From Acinetobacter sp. ANC 3781 (lineage in GTDB: Bacteria; Pseudomonadota; Gammaproteobacteria; Pseudomonadales; Moraxellaceae): a DNA stretch of 64,000 nucleotides. The notes beneath the pieces are model-generated. The model was not told where the DNA came from. It saw only the letters and a program-made list of their open reading frames with translations, and ran no database searches. This document shows positions 48,257 through 57,450 of this stretch, in pieces. The stretch covers positions 79,768 to 143,767 of the forward strand of contig NZ_SJOH01000008.1 in NCBI RefSeq assembly GCF_004331285.1. The letters are read 5' to 3'. Each line of letters opens with the position of its first letter. The first letter of the stretch is position 1. The position numbers were made by a program, and so were the translations under genes.

Positions 48257-49834
48257 TTAATCATCGGTATTATTTTCAATTTGCGGAATAATATGGACCT
48301 TGTCAATCTTATGGCCGTCCATCGTCACCACTTCAAAAATATAACCATCGGCTTCAAGTTTTGCGCCACTTTCCGGTAAATGACCCAAGTGATGCAAAAT
48401 ATATCCCGACAAGGTGGAATACTGTTCAGAATCGTCAACCAAATCACGACCTAAAAGTAGCGACACATGACGAATATCGGTGGAACCTTCAAGTATCAAA
48501 GTGCCATCTTCCAGACTTTCTGCAGCCGTTTCAAATTCGTCTTCATCCGGGAATTCACCTGCAATCGCTTCAAGTACATCAATTGGCGTCACAACCCCTT
48601 CAATTGAACCGTATTCATTCAAAACAATCGCCAATTGTAACGGTGCCTGACGCAACTGTTCCATCACCATCAGCACTTGCGCATTTTCATGCACAATTAC
48701 CGGTTCACGTAAGTGACCTTTAAAATTCAGCACACCGGTTTCGATGTATTCATTCATCACTTTATGGGTCAGGACCACACCGGCAATATTGTCCAACTCA
48801 CCATGCGCCACAATTAAACGTGAATGGGTCATGCTCAATAGCTGTTCTTTAATCGCAGCTTCGTCTTCGTCTAAATCAATCCATTCCAGTTCAGGGCGCG
48901 GTGTCATCACCGATTTCACCGGTCGTTCAGACAGTCCAAGTACGCCTTGCACCATCACACTGTGATAGGCCCCATTTTGTTCATTAAAGACTTCATCGGC
49001 AAATGCACGGGTTGCCAGTACGTCCTCGCTATCATTATTTTGCGATTCCGACTTGCCACCGAGCATACGCATCACTGCAGAAGCAGTACGGTAACGCAAG
49101 TCCGTCGTCGTCACCATTTTTTCCTGATTACGGCGCATAGTTTGGTTCACAAACTCAACTACCACCGAGAAACCAATTGCAGCGTATAAATAGCCTTTTG
49201 GAATATGGTAACCAAAACCTTCAACAATGAGTGAGAAACCAATCATCATCAAGAAGCCCAAACAGAGAATTACCACGGTTGGATGCTTATTGACGAAATC
49301 CATCAGCGGTTTCGAGGCCCAAAGCATAATACCGACTGCAATCACCACCGCGATCATCATCACAGAAAGGTCTTTTACCATTCCGACTGCTGTAATCACA
49401 CTGTCTAGAGAGAAAACTGCATCCAGCACCACAATTTGAACAATTACCATCCAGAAAGCGGCATGCACCGGATTTTCTTCTTTCTGTAGTTGAACTCCTT
49501 CAATACGCTCATGCAGTTCCATGGTGCCTTTAAATAAAAGGAATACACCACCAAACAATAGAATCAAATCGCGGCCCGAGAAAGGATGCTCCAGAATATG
49601 AAACAGTGGCTGGGTTAAGGTCACCACCCAAGCAATGGATGCGAGTAAAATTAAGCGCATCCCCAAGGCAAGCAGCAATCCGACAATACGACCGGTATTG
49701 CGTTGTTCCGGCGGAAGTTTTTCTGCCAAAATTGCAATAAAGACCAGATTATCGATACCCAGTACGATTTCTAAAACCACTAAAGTGGCCAACCCAATCC
49801 ATGCAGATGGATCTGACATCCATTCAAAGATCAT
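48257..49834 (-). CDS. TerC-family protein with CBS and CorC/HlyC domains
   Basis: A 525-residue fusion. The N-terminal 230 residues are a TerC-type membrane domain with about seven segments and conserved acidic residues ([13 protein letters not shown] near 22; [13 protein letters not shown] near 135). A CBS pair (about 290-410) and a CorC_HlyC transporter-associated domain (about 425-510) follow. Similar fusions are often annotated as YegH/YoaE-like. Metal efflux (manganese or tellurite-linked) is suggested by TerC homology only. No convincing yybP-ykoY riboswitch was seen upstream. Confidence 0.88.
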   Translation of the reverse strand: MIFEWMSDPSAWIGLATLVVLEIVLGIDNLVFIAILAEKLPPEQRNTGRIVGLLLALGMRLILLASIAWVVTLTQPLFHILEHPFSGRDLILLFGGVFLLFKGTMELHERIEGVQLQKEENPVHAAFWMVIVQIVVLDAVFSLDSVITAVGMVKDLSVMMIAVVIAVGIMLWASKPLMDFVNKHPTVVILCLGFLMMIGFSLIVEGFGYHIPKGYLYAAIGFSVVVEFVNQTMRRNQEKMVTTTDLRYRTASAVMRMLGGKSESQNNDSEDVLATRAFADEVFNEQNGAYHSVMVQGVLGLSERPVKSVMTPRPELEWIDLDEDEAAIKEQLLSMTHSRLIVAHGELDNIAGVVLTHKVMNEYIETGVLNFKGHLREPVIVHENAQVLMVMEQLRQAPLQLAIVLNEYGSIEGVVTPIDVLEAIAGEFPDEDEFETAAESLEDGTLILEGSTDIRHVSLLLGRDLVDDSEQYSTLSGYILHHLGHLPESGAKLEADGYIFEVVTMDGHKIDKVHIIPQIENNTDD

Positions 49835-49917
49835 TGGATGTTCTCCTGCAAGGGATGAAGGACTGATTTTAGAAGCAGCATATTAAAATCGGTGAATATG
49901 CCATGAACCACATTCTG

Positions 49918-50037
49918 TATAATTTTTGCGGCCGAATTGAGATGTTCAGAGCGAGGACAACCACTACTCATGTTGATTCATTTATTGGAAAACAGATTTT
50001 TAGTATAACAAGATGAACTAGAAATTCATCTTTTTTT
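49918..50037 (+). ncRNA. Possible small RNA or leader between terC-like and LOG genes
   Basis: A perfect TATAAT at 49918-49923 lies 87 bases before a strong plus-strand terminator: AGATGAA and TTCATCT (50011-50031) with six T residues (32-37). No plus-strand gene lies upstream, since terC runs the other way. A transcript of about 105 bases starting near 49930 would end there. The -35 is weak, so confidence is low. The rest of the 321-base gap shows nothing recognised. Confidence 0.4.
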
Positions 50038-50155
50038 CAGCGCTCCGTCTACCTTCACCCAACAGGTTTTAACAAATCTTTGCAAAGTCTGTGCATGACC
50101 TTAGCGGCTTTGTCATATTTCCGACTTAAGCTAGAGCAAGAAAAAATAAAATGCT

Positions 50156-50794
50156 ATGGTAAAAAATATAATGATGAACAGTGTATTAAAAATGACTCCA
50201 AAACATAAAAATCCATCTCCTAAAACCACTCAACCACTTATTGCGCTGTACTGCGGTTCGCGTTCAGGCAACAAGCCGATTTATCAAGAAAAAGCCATTG
50301 CGCTGGCTCAAGCGCTAGCAGACCTAGATTTTGGACTGGTCTATGGCGGGGCCAGTATTGGCCTGATGGGACAAGTCGCTGACGCGGTCAGACAACGGGG
50401 CGGTCAAACGGTCGGGGTGATTCCTGAATTTATGCTGGATTATGAAATTGCGCACAACCAGCTGACTGAATTGCATATTGTAGAAAGCATGCATGAACGC
50501 AAAGCCATGATGGCAGAACGTGCCAGTGCTTTTGTTGCCCTGCCTGGTGGCTTGGGCACCTTTGAAGAAATTCTGGAAATTGCCACCTGGGGACAATTGA
50601 ATCAGCATCAAAAACCAATGATGCTGTATAACGTGAATGGCTTTTATGATGCTTTAATTGCCCAACTTGATCATGCGGTCAGTGAAGGCTTTTTACCGCC
50701 ACAGCATCGGGCGAAACTGATAATTTGTAATCATTCAGACCAGATTTTGAATGCCATTAAAAATCTGGGTGCTCCAAAACATTTTGCCATTTAA
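50156..50794 (+). CDS. LOG-family nucleoside 5'-monophosphate phosphoribohydrolase
   Basis: A Rossmann-fold LOG (Lonely Guy) protein of the cytokinin-activating family. The hallmark motifs are YGGASIGLMGQVADAV near residue 63 and PGGLGTFEEI near residue 125. The family cleaves AMP-type nucleotides to free bases and ribose 5-phosphate; bacterial roles are mostly unknown. The first 25 residues are not conserved, and ATGs at 50174 or 50192 are alternative starts. It converges with the PiT-like gene across a terminator. Confidence 0.9.
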   Translation: MVKNIMMNSVLKMTPKHKNPSPKTTQPLIALYCGSRSGNKPIYQEKAIALAQALADLDFGLVYGGASIGLMGQVADAVRQRGGQTVGVIPEFMLDYEIAHNQLTELHIVESMHERKAMMAERASAFVALPGGLGTFEEILEIATWGQLNQHQKPMMLYNVNGFYDALIAQLDHAVSEGFLPPQHRAKLIICNHSDQILNAIKNLGAPKHFAI

Positions 50795-50812
50795 AGCCAA
50801 AGCCTAAACATA

Positions 50813-50839
50813 AAAAAGCGAGCCCAGAGCTCGCTTTTT
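50813..50839. terminator. Bidirectional terminator
   Basis: AAAAAGCGAGC and GCTCGCTTTTT pair around a 5-base loop, between the LOG gene and the PiT-like gene. Confidence 0.9.
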
Positions 50840-50855
50840 GATTGCCCTGTCTACA

Positions 50856-51824
50856 TTATAAATTTGAAATAAAGTTATAGAACCACGGCAGTGTTGTCGC
50901 TAAAACAACACTCATGATTAAACCGACCATCAGCTTCATCGCATCTTTACTGACATTGCGTGAAGTCCGATATTTATTCACTTCAGCCAGATGCATCGAC
51001 ATCGCAAATTCACGACCCGCCAGCAGACCTAGGAACACCCAGGTGGTACTCATTGGAATATTGCTCCACTCTTTGAAGACCAGCAAAATAATGGCGTAAA
51101 TAAAATCAATGATGGTCGCGGAACGAATATCGGCAACCCCGGTTTTGGTATCGATAATTTTTTGGATCGCACCGCCACGTTGGTAGAAAATCATGCCCAA
51201 TAGAATGACAAAAACCAAAATTGCGAAAATCAAAAATTCCAGCGGAACCTGACGTGGTACATAGACGAAAATATTGGCCAGATCCTGAATCAGCCATTGG
51301 CTCCACAGGAATGCGGTGGATACCCACTGTAAACCAATCCAGATATGGGAGACTTTATGATCTCGGGTTTTACTGAAATAAACCGAAATGCCTTTAATCA
51401 CAAAACGATAGACAATGATCGCCACTACAAACGCAACGGCATAACCCATCATCGATTTAGTCAGCATTGATCCCAAACTGCTCGGTGAAAAAATGGTCAG
51501 GACTAAAAATGTAGTACTGACCGGAATTCCGTATTTGGTCAAAAAAATCAGCAATATAGGTGGAACAATATACAACCAAGTAATTCCACCCTCAGGAAAA
51601 GGAATGGTTTCCAGACGACCATAAGAGGCATCACCTACCCCTGAAGCCCACCAGCCATAAAGCAAGACTACGCTTAAAATACTGCTGGTATAGAGCCACA
51701 ATATCCACCACGGACGATGAGCATTGGATGAAATAAAGGTACCTAAAGTCTGTGGCACATCATTTCCGACAATTGAATACGCGGCCAGACAGAAGCCAAC
51801 AATCATCAAAATTTCGATTGTCAT
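50856..51824 (-). CDS. Divergent PiT-like permease
   Basis: A 322-residue inner-membrane protein with about nine segments. The PiT-type internal repeat pattern is visible: VGNDVPQTLGT near residue 19 with GIPVSTTFLVL near 99, and NIPMSTTWVFLGLLAGRE near 264. The second GND-type motif is degenerate. PiT proteins import phosphate or sulfate with protons or sodium. This one is shorter than typical PitA (about 500), so it may be a related carrier with a different specificity. A four-half-site Pho array precedes it, which supports a phosphate-linked role. Confidence 0.7.
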   Translation of the reverse strand: MTIEILMIVGFCLAAYSIVGNDVPQTLGTFISSNAHRPWWILWLYTSSILSVVLLYGWWASGVGDASYGRLETIPFPEGGITWLYIVPPILLIFLTKYGIPVSTTFLVLTIFSPSSLGSMLTKSMMGYAVAFVVAIIVYRFVIKGISVYFSKTRDHKVSHIWIGLQWVSTAFLWSQWLIQDLANIFVYVPRQVPLEFLIFAILVFVILLGMIFYQRGGAIQKIIDTKTGVADIRSATIIDFIYAIILLVFKEWSNIPMSTTWVFLGLLAGREFAMSMHLAEVNKYRTSRNVSKDAMKLMVGLIMSVVLATTLPWFYNFISNL

Positions 51825-51889
51825 AACAACAAAACCTTTATCACCAATAAGAAGTAGATATCCAGCGCAGCTGGAAGTGCAGCTAGATT

Positions 51890-51929
51890 ATGACATTTTT
51901 ATGTCATTTTAATGACATCACGGTGACAA
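51890..51929 (-). promoter_or_regulatory. Double Pho box before the PiT-like permease gene
   Basis: On the minus strand TTGTCAC (from 51929), ATGTCAT (51918), ATGACAT (51907) and ATGTCAT (51896) recur at an exact 11-bp period with 4-bp spacers. This is two tandem Pho boxes. The array ends 66 bases before the ATG at 51824, similar to the array before the 72-residue gene. Confidence 0.78.
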
Positions 51930-51947
51930 GATTTTGTTACATGCCAC

Positions 51948-51973
51948 AAAAAAGAGCAACTGTGTGCTCTTTT
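51948..51973 (-). terminator. Terminator after the choice-of-anchor-I gene
   Basis: AAAAGAGCA and TGCTCTTTT form the stem with a 6-base loop and a T-run on the minus strand, 14 bases after the stop. It also separates that gene from the Pho-controlled permease. Confidence 0.8.
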
Positions 51974-51986
51974 CAAATTATATTTT

Positions 51987-53888
51987 TTATTTTAAATGAA
52001 CTTGATAAATTGCAGTCGAACCACTCACTTCATTACCCACAACCAACAAAGGCTGACCATTCGGCGAGTCTTTTGCGGCAATGAAAATTAGACCTTCAGG
52101 ACCTAAATCTCCTTGTTTGGTCATATCCGTTTGACTAACATCCCGGTCATTAAAATACTGTACAAATTTGGCTTGCTGCGGTTGGCTAATGTCATACACC
52201 ATAATACCGCTGGCACGCTCCAGTCCAATAAATGCAAAAGTCTTTTTGCCAATTTGACCGATTGTAATGCCTTCAGGCTCTAGTCCTTTATTGTCGCTAC
52301 GATCATCAAATTTAAAGGCTTCGTGATTGCTGTTAAATTGGTTCGGAAACAATTCCGCAATTTTACGTTCAAATTCACTGCCAGAATCCCAGATAATTTG
52401 ACGACTTTCAGGATCGACAATGCTGAATGAACGACCACCATAGGTATACAGTTTGTCATAAACCAACTTGCCGTCTTCAAGTACGGGTTGTCCAGAAGCA
52501 TCACGTTTAAAGCCTTGTGTCCAGCTAATGGTCAAGCGCCCAATCTGCGAGTCTTTAATTAAGTTATCCGCACAGACCTCGGTCGCATTGTCAGTGACAC
52601 ACGGCTTAAATACCGTTGGATCTAATTTCGCACCGCTCACCCCTGGTCCCAAATGGCGTAAATGCGCTGCATAATCACCTTTTAAATCAAAACCCGCCTT
52701 TTTGAATAAATGCTTCACGCGAATTTCTTCGGCATACCCTTGGGTTAAATCATCGCCAGTGAAGTAAAGAGATTCATCTTTGAGCCATTCACGGGCATCG
52801 CCTTCATTGGCGGTCACCAAATAGCTTTTACCCTTCACCTGATAATGCGCAATCGCATCTGGCATATACATGCCATACAACCCAGGCCATGATTTGATGT
52901 TGATCATACCGGCATCTTTGGCACAGCTCGCTATTAATTGCCCTTGGCTATCTGTTACACCCACTACGCAGTCCCGGTCGCTGCCATCTAAAGCATTTTC
53001 AGGCAAGCCATAATCTTTACTACCCATTGGAAAAATATTAACAAATTTATCTTTGACCAAATCTAAAACCGCAATGGCATTATTTTCCTGCAAGCTAACC
53101 CATGCTGTTTTGCCGTCTTGACTCACCGCAATATATTCTGGCTCTAAGTCCTGTGCTACGCTTGTGGTTTGCAGACCTTTGCTTGCGACTTCTGCATAAT
53201 GCTCGGTTGCAGGACCAAAAATCCTTACGCCTGCATCAAGCAGACTTTGTTTCCGGGTATTCCACGCTTGGAAATTGGCTGATTTTACTGTTGGCTTGAT
53301 GATGTCTTTGATATTAATAATACTCACAGAACCTTCAGGATCTACTGCATAGCCTTCATTCGGTTCACCTTCATTTGCCACCAAAACCTTCTTGCTGTCT
53401 GGTGTAAACACCAACATATCCGGCAATGCCCCAACCTCAACCTGGCTAATAAAAGTTAAATCTTTGGCATTAAAGAAAGCGACGATACCATTGTCCGTTT
53501 TATTCTTGGCTTGAACGGCTAAAGCGACAATGCCCTGATGCACTGCAACGCTATTCACTTCTGATTCTGCCAAATATGCGCGTGCAGATAATTCCCCAAG
53601 ATATACAGGGTTTTCAGGCTGTGTCATATCTAGCACATCAACCATACCCTTTTTGGCATTCACTACAAATAGACGTTTGCTCGCAGCATCAAAAGCTGGA
53701 ATTTCTGCCGCACTTGCCCCAAAGATGCCTGATTCATAACGACCAATTTTGACTAATTCAATACTTTCGGGTGTAGTTTCTTCCACTCCTGGCGGTATAG
53801 TCACCTGCGTTTCGTCCTGACTATCGTTACACGCCACCAACCCCACTGAAAGCATGGCCAACACCAATGCTGAAAACTGTATTTTCAT
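51987..53888 (-). CDS. Choice-of-anchor-I family lipoprotein
   Basis: A 633-residue envelope protein. The signal peptide ends in a lipobox (LVAC) with C20 as lipid anchor. The rest is a beta-propeller-like protein of the choice-of-anchor-I family, recognised by ANEGDAREW near residue 370, LEPEGITIG near 545 and the end block DLGPEGLIFIAAKDSPNGQP through VGNEVSGSTAIYQV. Some family members are called alkaline-phosphatase-like, without clear proof. No Pho box lies before it. It is divergent from the MFS gene. Confidence 0.85.
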   Translation of the reverse strand: MKIQFSALVLAMLSVGLVACNDSQDETQVTIPPGVEETTPESIELVKIGRYESGIFGASAAEIPAFDAASKRLFVVNAKKGMVDVLDMTQPENPVYLGELSARAYLAESEVNSVAVHQGIVALAVQAKNKTDNGIVAFFNAKDLTFISQVEVGALPDMLVFTPDSKKVLVANEGEPNEGYAVDPEGSVSIINIKDIIKPTVKSANFQAWNTRKQSLLDAGVRIFGPATEHYAEVASKGLQTTSVAQDLEPEYIAVSQDGKTAWVSLQENNAIAVLDLVKDKFVNIFPMGSKDYGLPENALDGSDRDCVVGVTDSQGQLIASCAKDAGMINIKSWPGLYGMYMPDAIAHYQVKGKSYLVTANEGDAREWLKDESLYFTGDDLTQGYAEEIRVKHLFKKAGFDLKGDYAAHLRHLGPGVSGAKLDPTVFKPCVTDNATEVCADNLIKDSQIGRLTISWTQGFKRDASGQPVLEDGKLVYDKLYTYGGRSFSIVDPESRQIIWDSGSEFERKIAELFPNQFNSNHEAFKFDDRSDNKGLEPEGITIGQIGKKTFAFIGLERASGIMVYDISQPQQAKFVQYFNDRDVSQTDMTKQGDLGPEGLIFIAAKDSPNGQPLLVVGNEVSGSTAIYQVHLK

Positions 53889-53953
53889 GTTTTACTTCAT
53901 CATTTATAAGAATGTGACCAATTTATAAACATGCTGTTGCAGTGGCATGAATC

Positions 53954-53974
53954 TTTGATTGCAGTTTGATTGCA
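53954..53974. repeat. Two direct copies of TTTGATTGCA at 11-bp period
   Basis: TTTGATTGCA at 53954 and 53965, one base apart, lie in the 176-base divergent gap between the lipoprotein and MFS genes. An 11-bp period would place two protein subunits on one face of the DNA. No known operator is recognised. Confidence 0.4.
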
Positions 53975-54064
53975 ATCCCTCCCCCGTAATGGTGAAAAGC
54001 TTTTGCTACAACAATGTTGAATTATTCCTTTAAACTGTATAAAAATCTCAGCCTTACAAAAATT

Positions 54065-55456
54065 ATGAACACCACGCCATCGCATCAAGCCTTACAACCT
54101 GAGTTTAGACTGTTGGTCTTTTTAGTGTCTATTGGTTTTTTTATGCAAGGTTTGGACACCACCATCGTCAATACTGCTCTTCCCGCAATGGCGGTAAGTT
54201 TAGGTGAAGATCCCCTCCAGATGCATAGTGTCGTGGTGGCTTATGTACTTTCCGTGGCTGCCTGTATTCCACTCAGTGGCTGGCTTGCAGACCGATTTGG
54301 TGTACGCAATACCTACTTTAGCGCAATTATTATCTTTACCTTGGCATCATTAGGGTGTGGACTGGCCAACAGCTTAAATGAACTGCTGGCATATCGGGTT
54401 ATTCAAGGGATTGGCGGGGCATTATTGCTACCTGTCGGTCGTTTGGCCATGCTCAAGGTCATTCCGCGCACCCAATTTTTATCGGCCATGAGCTTAATGA
54501 GCCTTGCCGGACTAATGGGTCCACTCATCGGCCCAACACTGGGTGGATGGATGGTAGAAGTGGCGACCTGGCACTGGATCTTTTTAATTAATATCCCAAT
54601 GGGTCTTTTAGGTTGTTTGATCACAGTTAAAGCCATGCCAAATGTAACAGAACCGACTGTTAAATCATTCGATTTTTCCGGGTTTATATTGTTGGTGATC
54701 GCCATGGTCGGTGTTTCAATGGGGATTGAAAACTTTGCCAGTCCACACCTGTCTTTATGGTGGAGTGGTGGATTAATCACTGCGGGTTTAATGGCAGCGG
54801 CCATTTACGCTTATCATGCCCATAGTCATCAAAATGCACTATTCCGCAGTAAATTGTTTAGTAATCAAATTTATGCCATTGGGATTGTGGGTAATTTCTT
54901 TGCCCGCTTAGGTGGCAATGCCATGCCTTTTTTAATCCCCTTGATGTTGCAAGTCGCATTTGGTTTTGAGCCATTTATAACGGGTCTGTTAATGATTCCG
55001 ACCGTGCTGGGTTCTCTGGCCTCCAAGCCAATTATCCGTCAAATCATTCAGCGCTTCGGCTACCGTAAAGTGTTGCTGGTCAATACCGTATTGGTCGGCG
55101 CGTGTATTGCCAGCTTTGCCCTCACTACGGCGGACACACCTCTCTGGTTGCGCACTTTGCACTTTTTTATCTTTGGCATGCTAAATTCTCTGCAATTTGT
55201 ATCCATGAATACCCTGACTTTGAAAGATTTACCGCAACAGGATGCCAGTAGTGGCAATAGCTTCTTGTCGATGATCATGATGGTATCGATGAGTATTGGC
55301 GTGGCTTTGGCAGGAACCTTGGTTAATGTTTTCACAGCCTATTATGGCACCGACCATATCACTACCGCATTCCATAGCACCTTAATTTTACTGGGCTGTA
55401 TTAATATCATTACTGCCTGTATTTTCTCACGAATTCCGCGTAACACGCCTGTTTAA
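54065..55456 (+). CDS. mdtD: MFS drug-efflux-type transporter (DHA2, MdtD-like)
   Basis: A 463-residue transporter with fourteen predicted segments. The start is the ATG at 54065 (MNTTPSHQALQPEFRLLVFL); a 17-residue extension upstream is not conserved. Motif C-like FMQGLDTTIVNTALPAM, motif A GWLADRFGVRNTYF and the DHA2 features match MdtD/EmrB-type proteins. No membrane-fusion partner is adjacent. Drug specificity cannot be told. A weak hairpin with arms around GATCT and AGATC (55472-55499) follows. Confidence 0.82.
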   Translation: MNTTPSHQALQPEFRLLVFLVSIGFFMQGLDTTIVNTALPAMAVSLGEDPLQMHSVVVAYVLSVAACIPLSGWLADRFGVRNTYFSAIIIFTLASLGCGLANSLNELLAYRVIQGIGGALLLPVGRLAMLKVIPRTQFLSAMSLMSLAGLMGPLIGPTLGGWMVEVATWHWIFLINIPMGLLGCLITVKAMPNVTEPTVKSFDFSGFILLVIAMVGVSMGIENFASPHLSLWWSGGLITAGLMAAAIYAYHAHSHQNALFRSKLFSNQIYAIGIVGNFFARLGGNAMPFLIPLMLQVAFGFEPFITGLLMIPTVLGSLASKPIIRQIIQRFGYRKVLLVNTVLVGACIASFALTTADTPLWLRTLHFFIFGMLNSLQFVSMNTLTLKDLPQQDASSGNSFLSMIMMVSMSIGVALAGTLVNVFTAYYGTDHITTAFHSTLILLGCINIITACIFSRIPRNTPV

Positions 55457-55533
55457 ATGAATTGAAGAAACAACGTGATCTGAAGCTTTAGATCGCGTTA
55501 TCATGTGCTCGATCAGTCATCCCTAAATTATGT

Positions 55534-56328
55534 ATGCCTAAAAAACCAGTAGCTCCAAACAGCCATAAAAAACTTTACGCTTCTTGCGCAGGTTTAGTGC
55601 TGATTTGTCTCGCAATCGTACTGTATATTTTTGTGTTGCATCATAATCCTGCTTCGGCACAAGAATATCCGGTCAAAGGTTTTGATGTGTCACATCATCA
55701 AGGCGATATTCAATGGAAACAGATTTCCCCGAAAAGCTATCAATTTGTCTATCTAAAAGCCACTGAAGGGGGAGATTTTAAAGATCGGAAATTTCAGGAC
55801 TATTGGCTGCAAGCACGTGAACATGGTTTGAGGGTCGGTGCCTATCATTTTTATCGTTTATGCCGGGATGGGGAAGTTCAGGCGCAAAATTTTATTGAAA
55901 CCGTGCCCAATAAAATTGATGCCTTACCACCGGTGATTGATCTGGAATATGACAGTAACTGCATCAACACCTACACCAAAGAACAATTACTGAAAGAAAT
56001 TCAGGTCATGCATGATCGCTTGTATCAGCATTATGGCAAGCAACCTATTTTCTATATTTCCAAGTCGTTTTACAATATTATTTTGGCGGGGGAATTTTCT
56101 AAAACGCCGTTGTGGGTACGTGAATATCAGGGCAAACCGGATTTAAAAGGCAACCCCAAATGGCTGTTCTGGCAGCATACCAATCAGGGCACCATTAAGG
56201 GCATTCCCAGAGTTGTCGACTTAAATGTGTTTAATGGTAATGAGTCAGACTGGATCAACTTTTTACAACGCAATGGCATCAACCCATTAAAAAATGTTGA
56301 AAACTTACCGAAAAAAATAACAAAATAA
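55534..56328 (+). CDS. GH25-family lysozyme
   Basis: A 264-residue glycosyl hydrolase family 25 muramidase. An N-terminal membrane anchor or signal (residues about 13-35) precedes the catalytic domain. The catalytic aspartate motif is GFDVSHHQGDIQW near residue 48, and the acidic pair is in PPVIDLEYDSN near residue 130. The core ends near WLFWQHTNQGTIKGIPRVVDLNVFNG. Similar proteins occur in Acinetobacter and other Gram-negatives; role in cell-wall turnover or competition is open. It precedes the interrupted hydrolase gene by 60 bases. Confidence 0.9.
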   Translation: MPKKPVAPNSHKKLYASCAGLVLICLAIVLYIFVLHHNPASAQEYPVKGFDVSHHQGDIQWKQISPKSYQFVYLKATEGGDFKDRKFQDYWLQAREHGLRVGAYHFYRLCRDGEVQAQNFIETVPNKIDALPPVIDLEYDSNCINTYTKEQLLKEIQVMHDRLYQHYGKQPIFYISKSFYNIILAGEFSKTPLWVREYQGKPDLKGNPKWLFWQHTNQGTIKGIPRVVDLNVFNGNESDWINFLQRNGINPLKNVENLPKKITK

Positions 56329-56388
56329 TTCCACATCATTCATCAGAATAAAAATAATAACCCACTACCAACCAGGAAAATTATATCG

Positions 56389-57390
56389 ATTAAAAAAAGA
56401 CTGTGGGTTTCATTGGGACTGGTCATTCTGTGTTTGGTGGCTGGCATCGTTTTTTTATTGCAACCTTCCGGTCAAATGTCTAATTTTCAAAAATAACAAT
56501 ATCAGCCACCTGAAAAGTCTTCTGCATCTTCAACGCTTAAGGTTAAATTCTTTGGTGTTTCGACGCTGCTTTTTGATGATGGCAAAACTCAGATTTTGAT
56601 TGATGGATTCTTTAGCCGTCCTTCCCTGTCTCAAGTCCTGTTTCAGAAAATTCAAAGTCAGCCTGAACTCATCCGGCAGATGATTCAGCAACAGCATTTA
56701 CAGCGGACTCAAGCCATTTTCGTCACTCATTCACATTATGATCATGCGCTGGATATTGGCGAACTTGCAAGACAGCTTCCGCATACTAAAATTATTGGTT
56801 CAAACAGCAGTCTTAATATTGCCCGTGGCGGACATGTTACAGAACAGCAACTCATTCAGGTTCAACCCTTGCATGCCCTAAGCTTTGGTGAATTCAAAGC
56901 TACTGCAATTGCTTCACAACATACCTCGCCCACTGCCGTGAACAATGACTTAGGTGAGGAGATTTCTCAACCGCTGCAACTTCCTGCGCGTTTTTCTCAA
57001 TTTAAGGAAGGACATAGCTTTGATTATTTAATTGAACATCAAGGTCATAAAATTTTAGTCAAAGCCAGTACCGGGGCTGTTCCCGATCAACTGAAAAATT
57101 TAAAGGTCGATACTTTATTTCTAGGCATTGCCCAGTTATCACGCCAATCGAAAGAATTTCAGCAAAACTATCTCGATCAAACCCTCAGAACCTTAAAACC
57201 TAAAGTGGTGATACCAATTCATTGGGACAACTTTTTCCAAGCCGGGAATCAGCCTCTGGAGTTTTTGCCTTATCTGGCCGATAACACCGAGCAAAGCTTA
57301 AAGATTCTAATTCAGGCGGCTGAACAGCAAAAAACACAAATCATTTTACTCAGTCAGCCTGTGTCGTATCCGCTTGATCACACGCTATAA
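56389..57390 (+). pseudogene. Interrupted membrane-anchored metallo-beta-lactamase-fold hydrolase
   Basis: The intact C-terminal part is an MBL-fold hydrolase with THSHYDHALD (metal ligands) and VIPIHWDNF. An N-terminal membrane anchor (KKRLWVSLGLVILCLVAGIVFLL) lies in the same frame upstream, but the expected start reads ATT at 56389, and codon 36 is TAA (56494-56496). The frame then resumes as PEKSSASSTLKVKFFGVST. The ribosome site AGGAAA lies before the ATT. The first stop separates anchor from enzyme, so the full product is not made unless the stop is read through. Confidence 0.75.
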
Positions 57391-57450
57391 TCTCCTCAAA
57401 GAAGATGAGATACTGAGAGCATGGGCATTAGAGGCAGAGTTTAAGGCTGC

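Noticed and set aside
49835..50010. yybP-ykoY-type manganese riboswitch before the terC-like gene
   Set aside because: A GAGTAG-like string is present on the minus strand, but the conserved core stems and purine-rich segments of the riboswitch are not found.
53889..54064. Pho box before the choice-of-anchor-I gene
   Set aside because: The 11-bp direct repeat there reads TTTGATTGCA, which does not match Pho half-sites.
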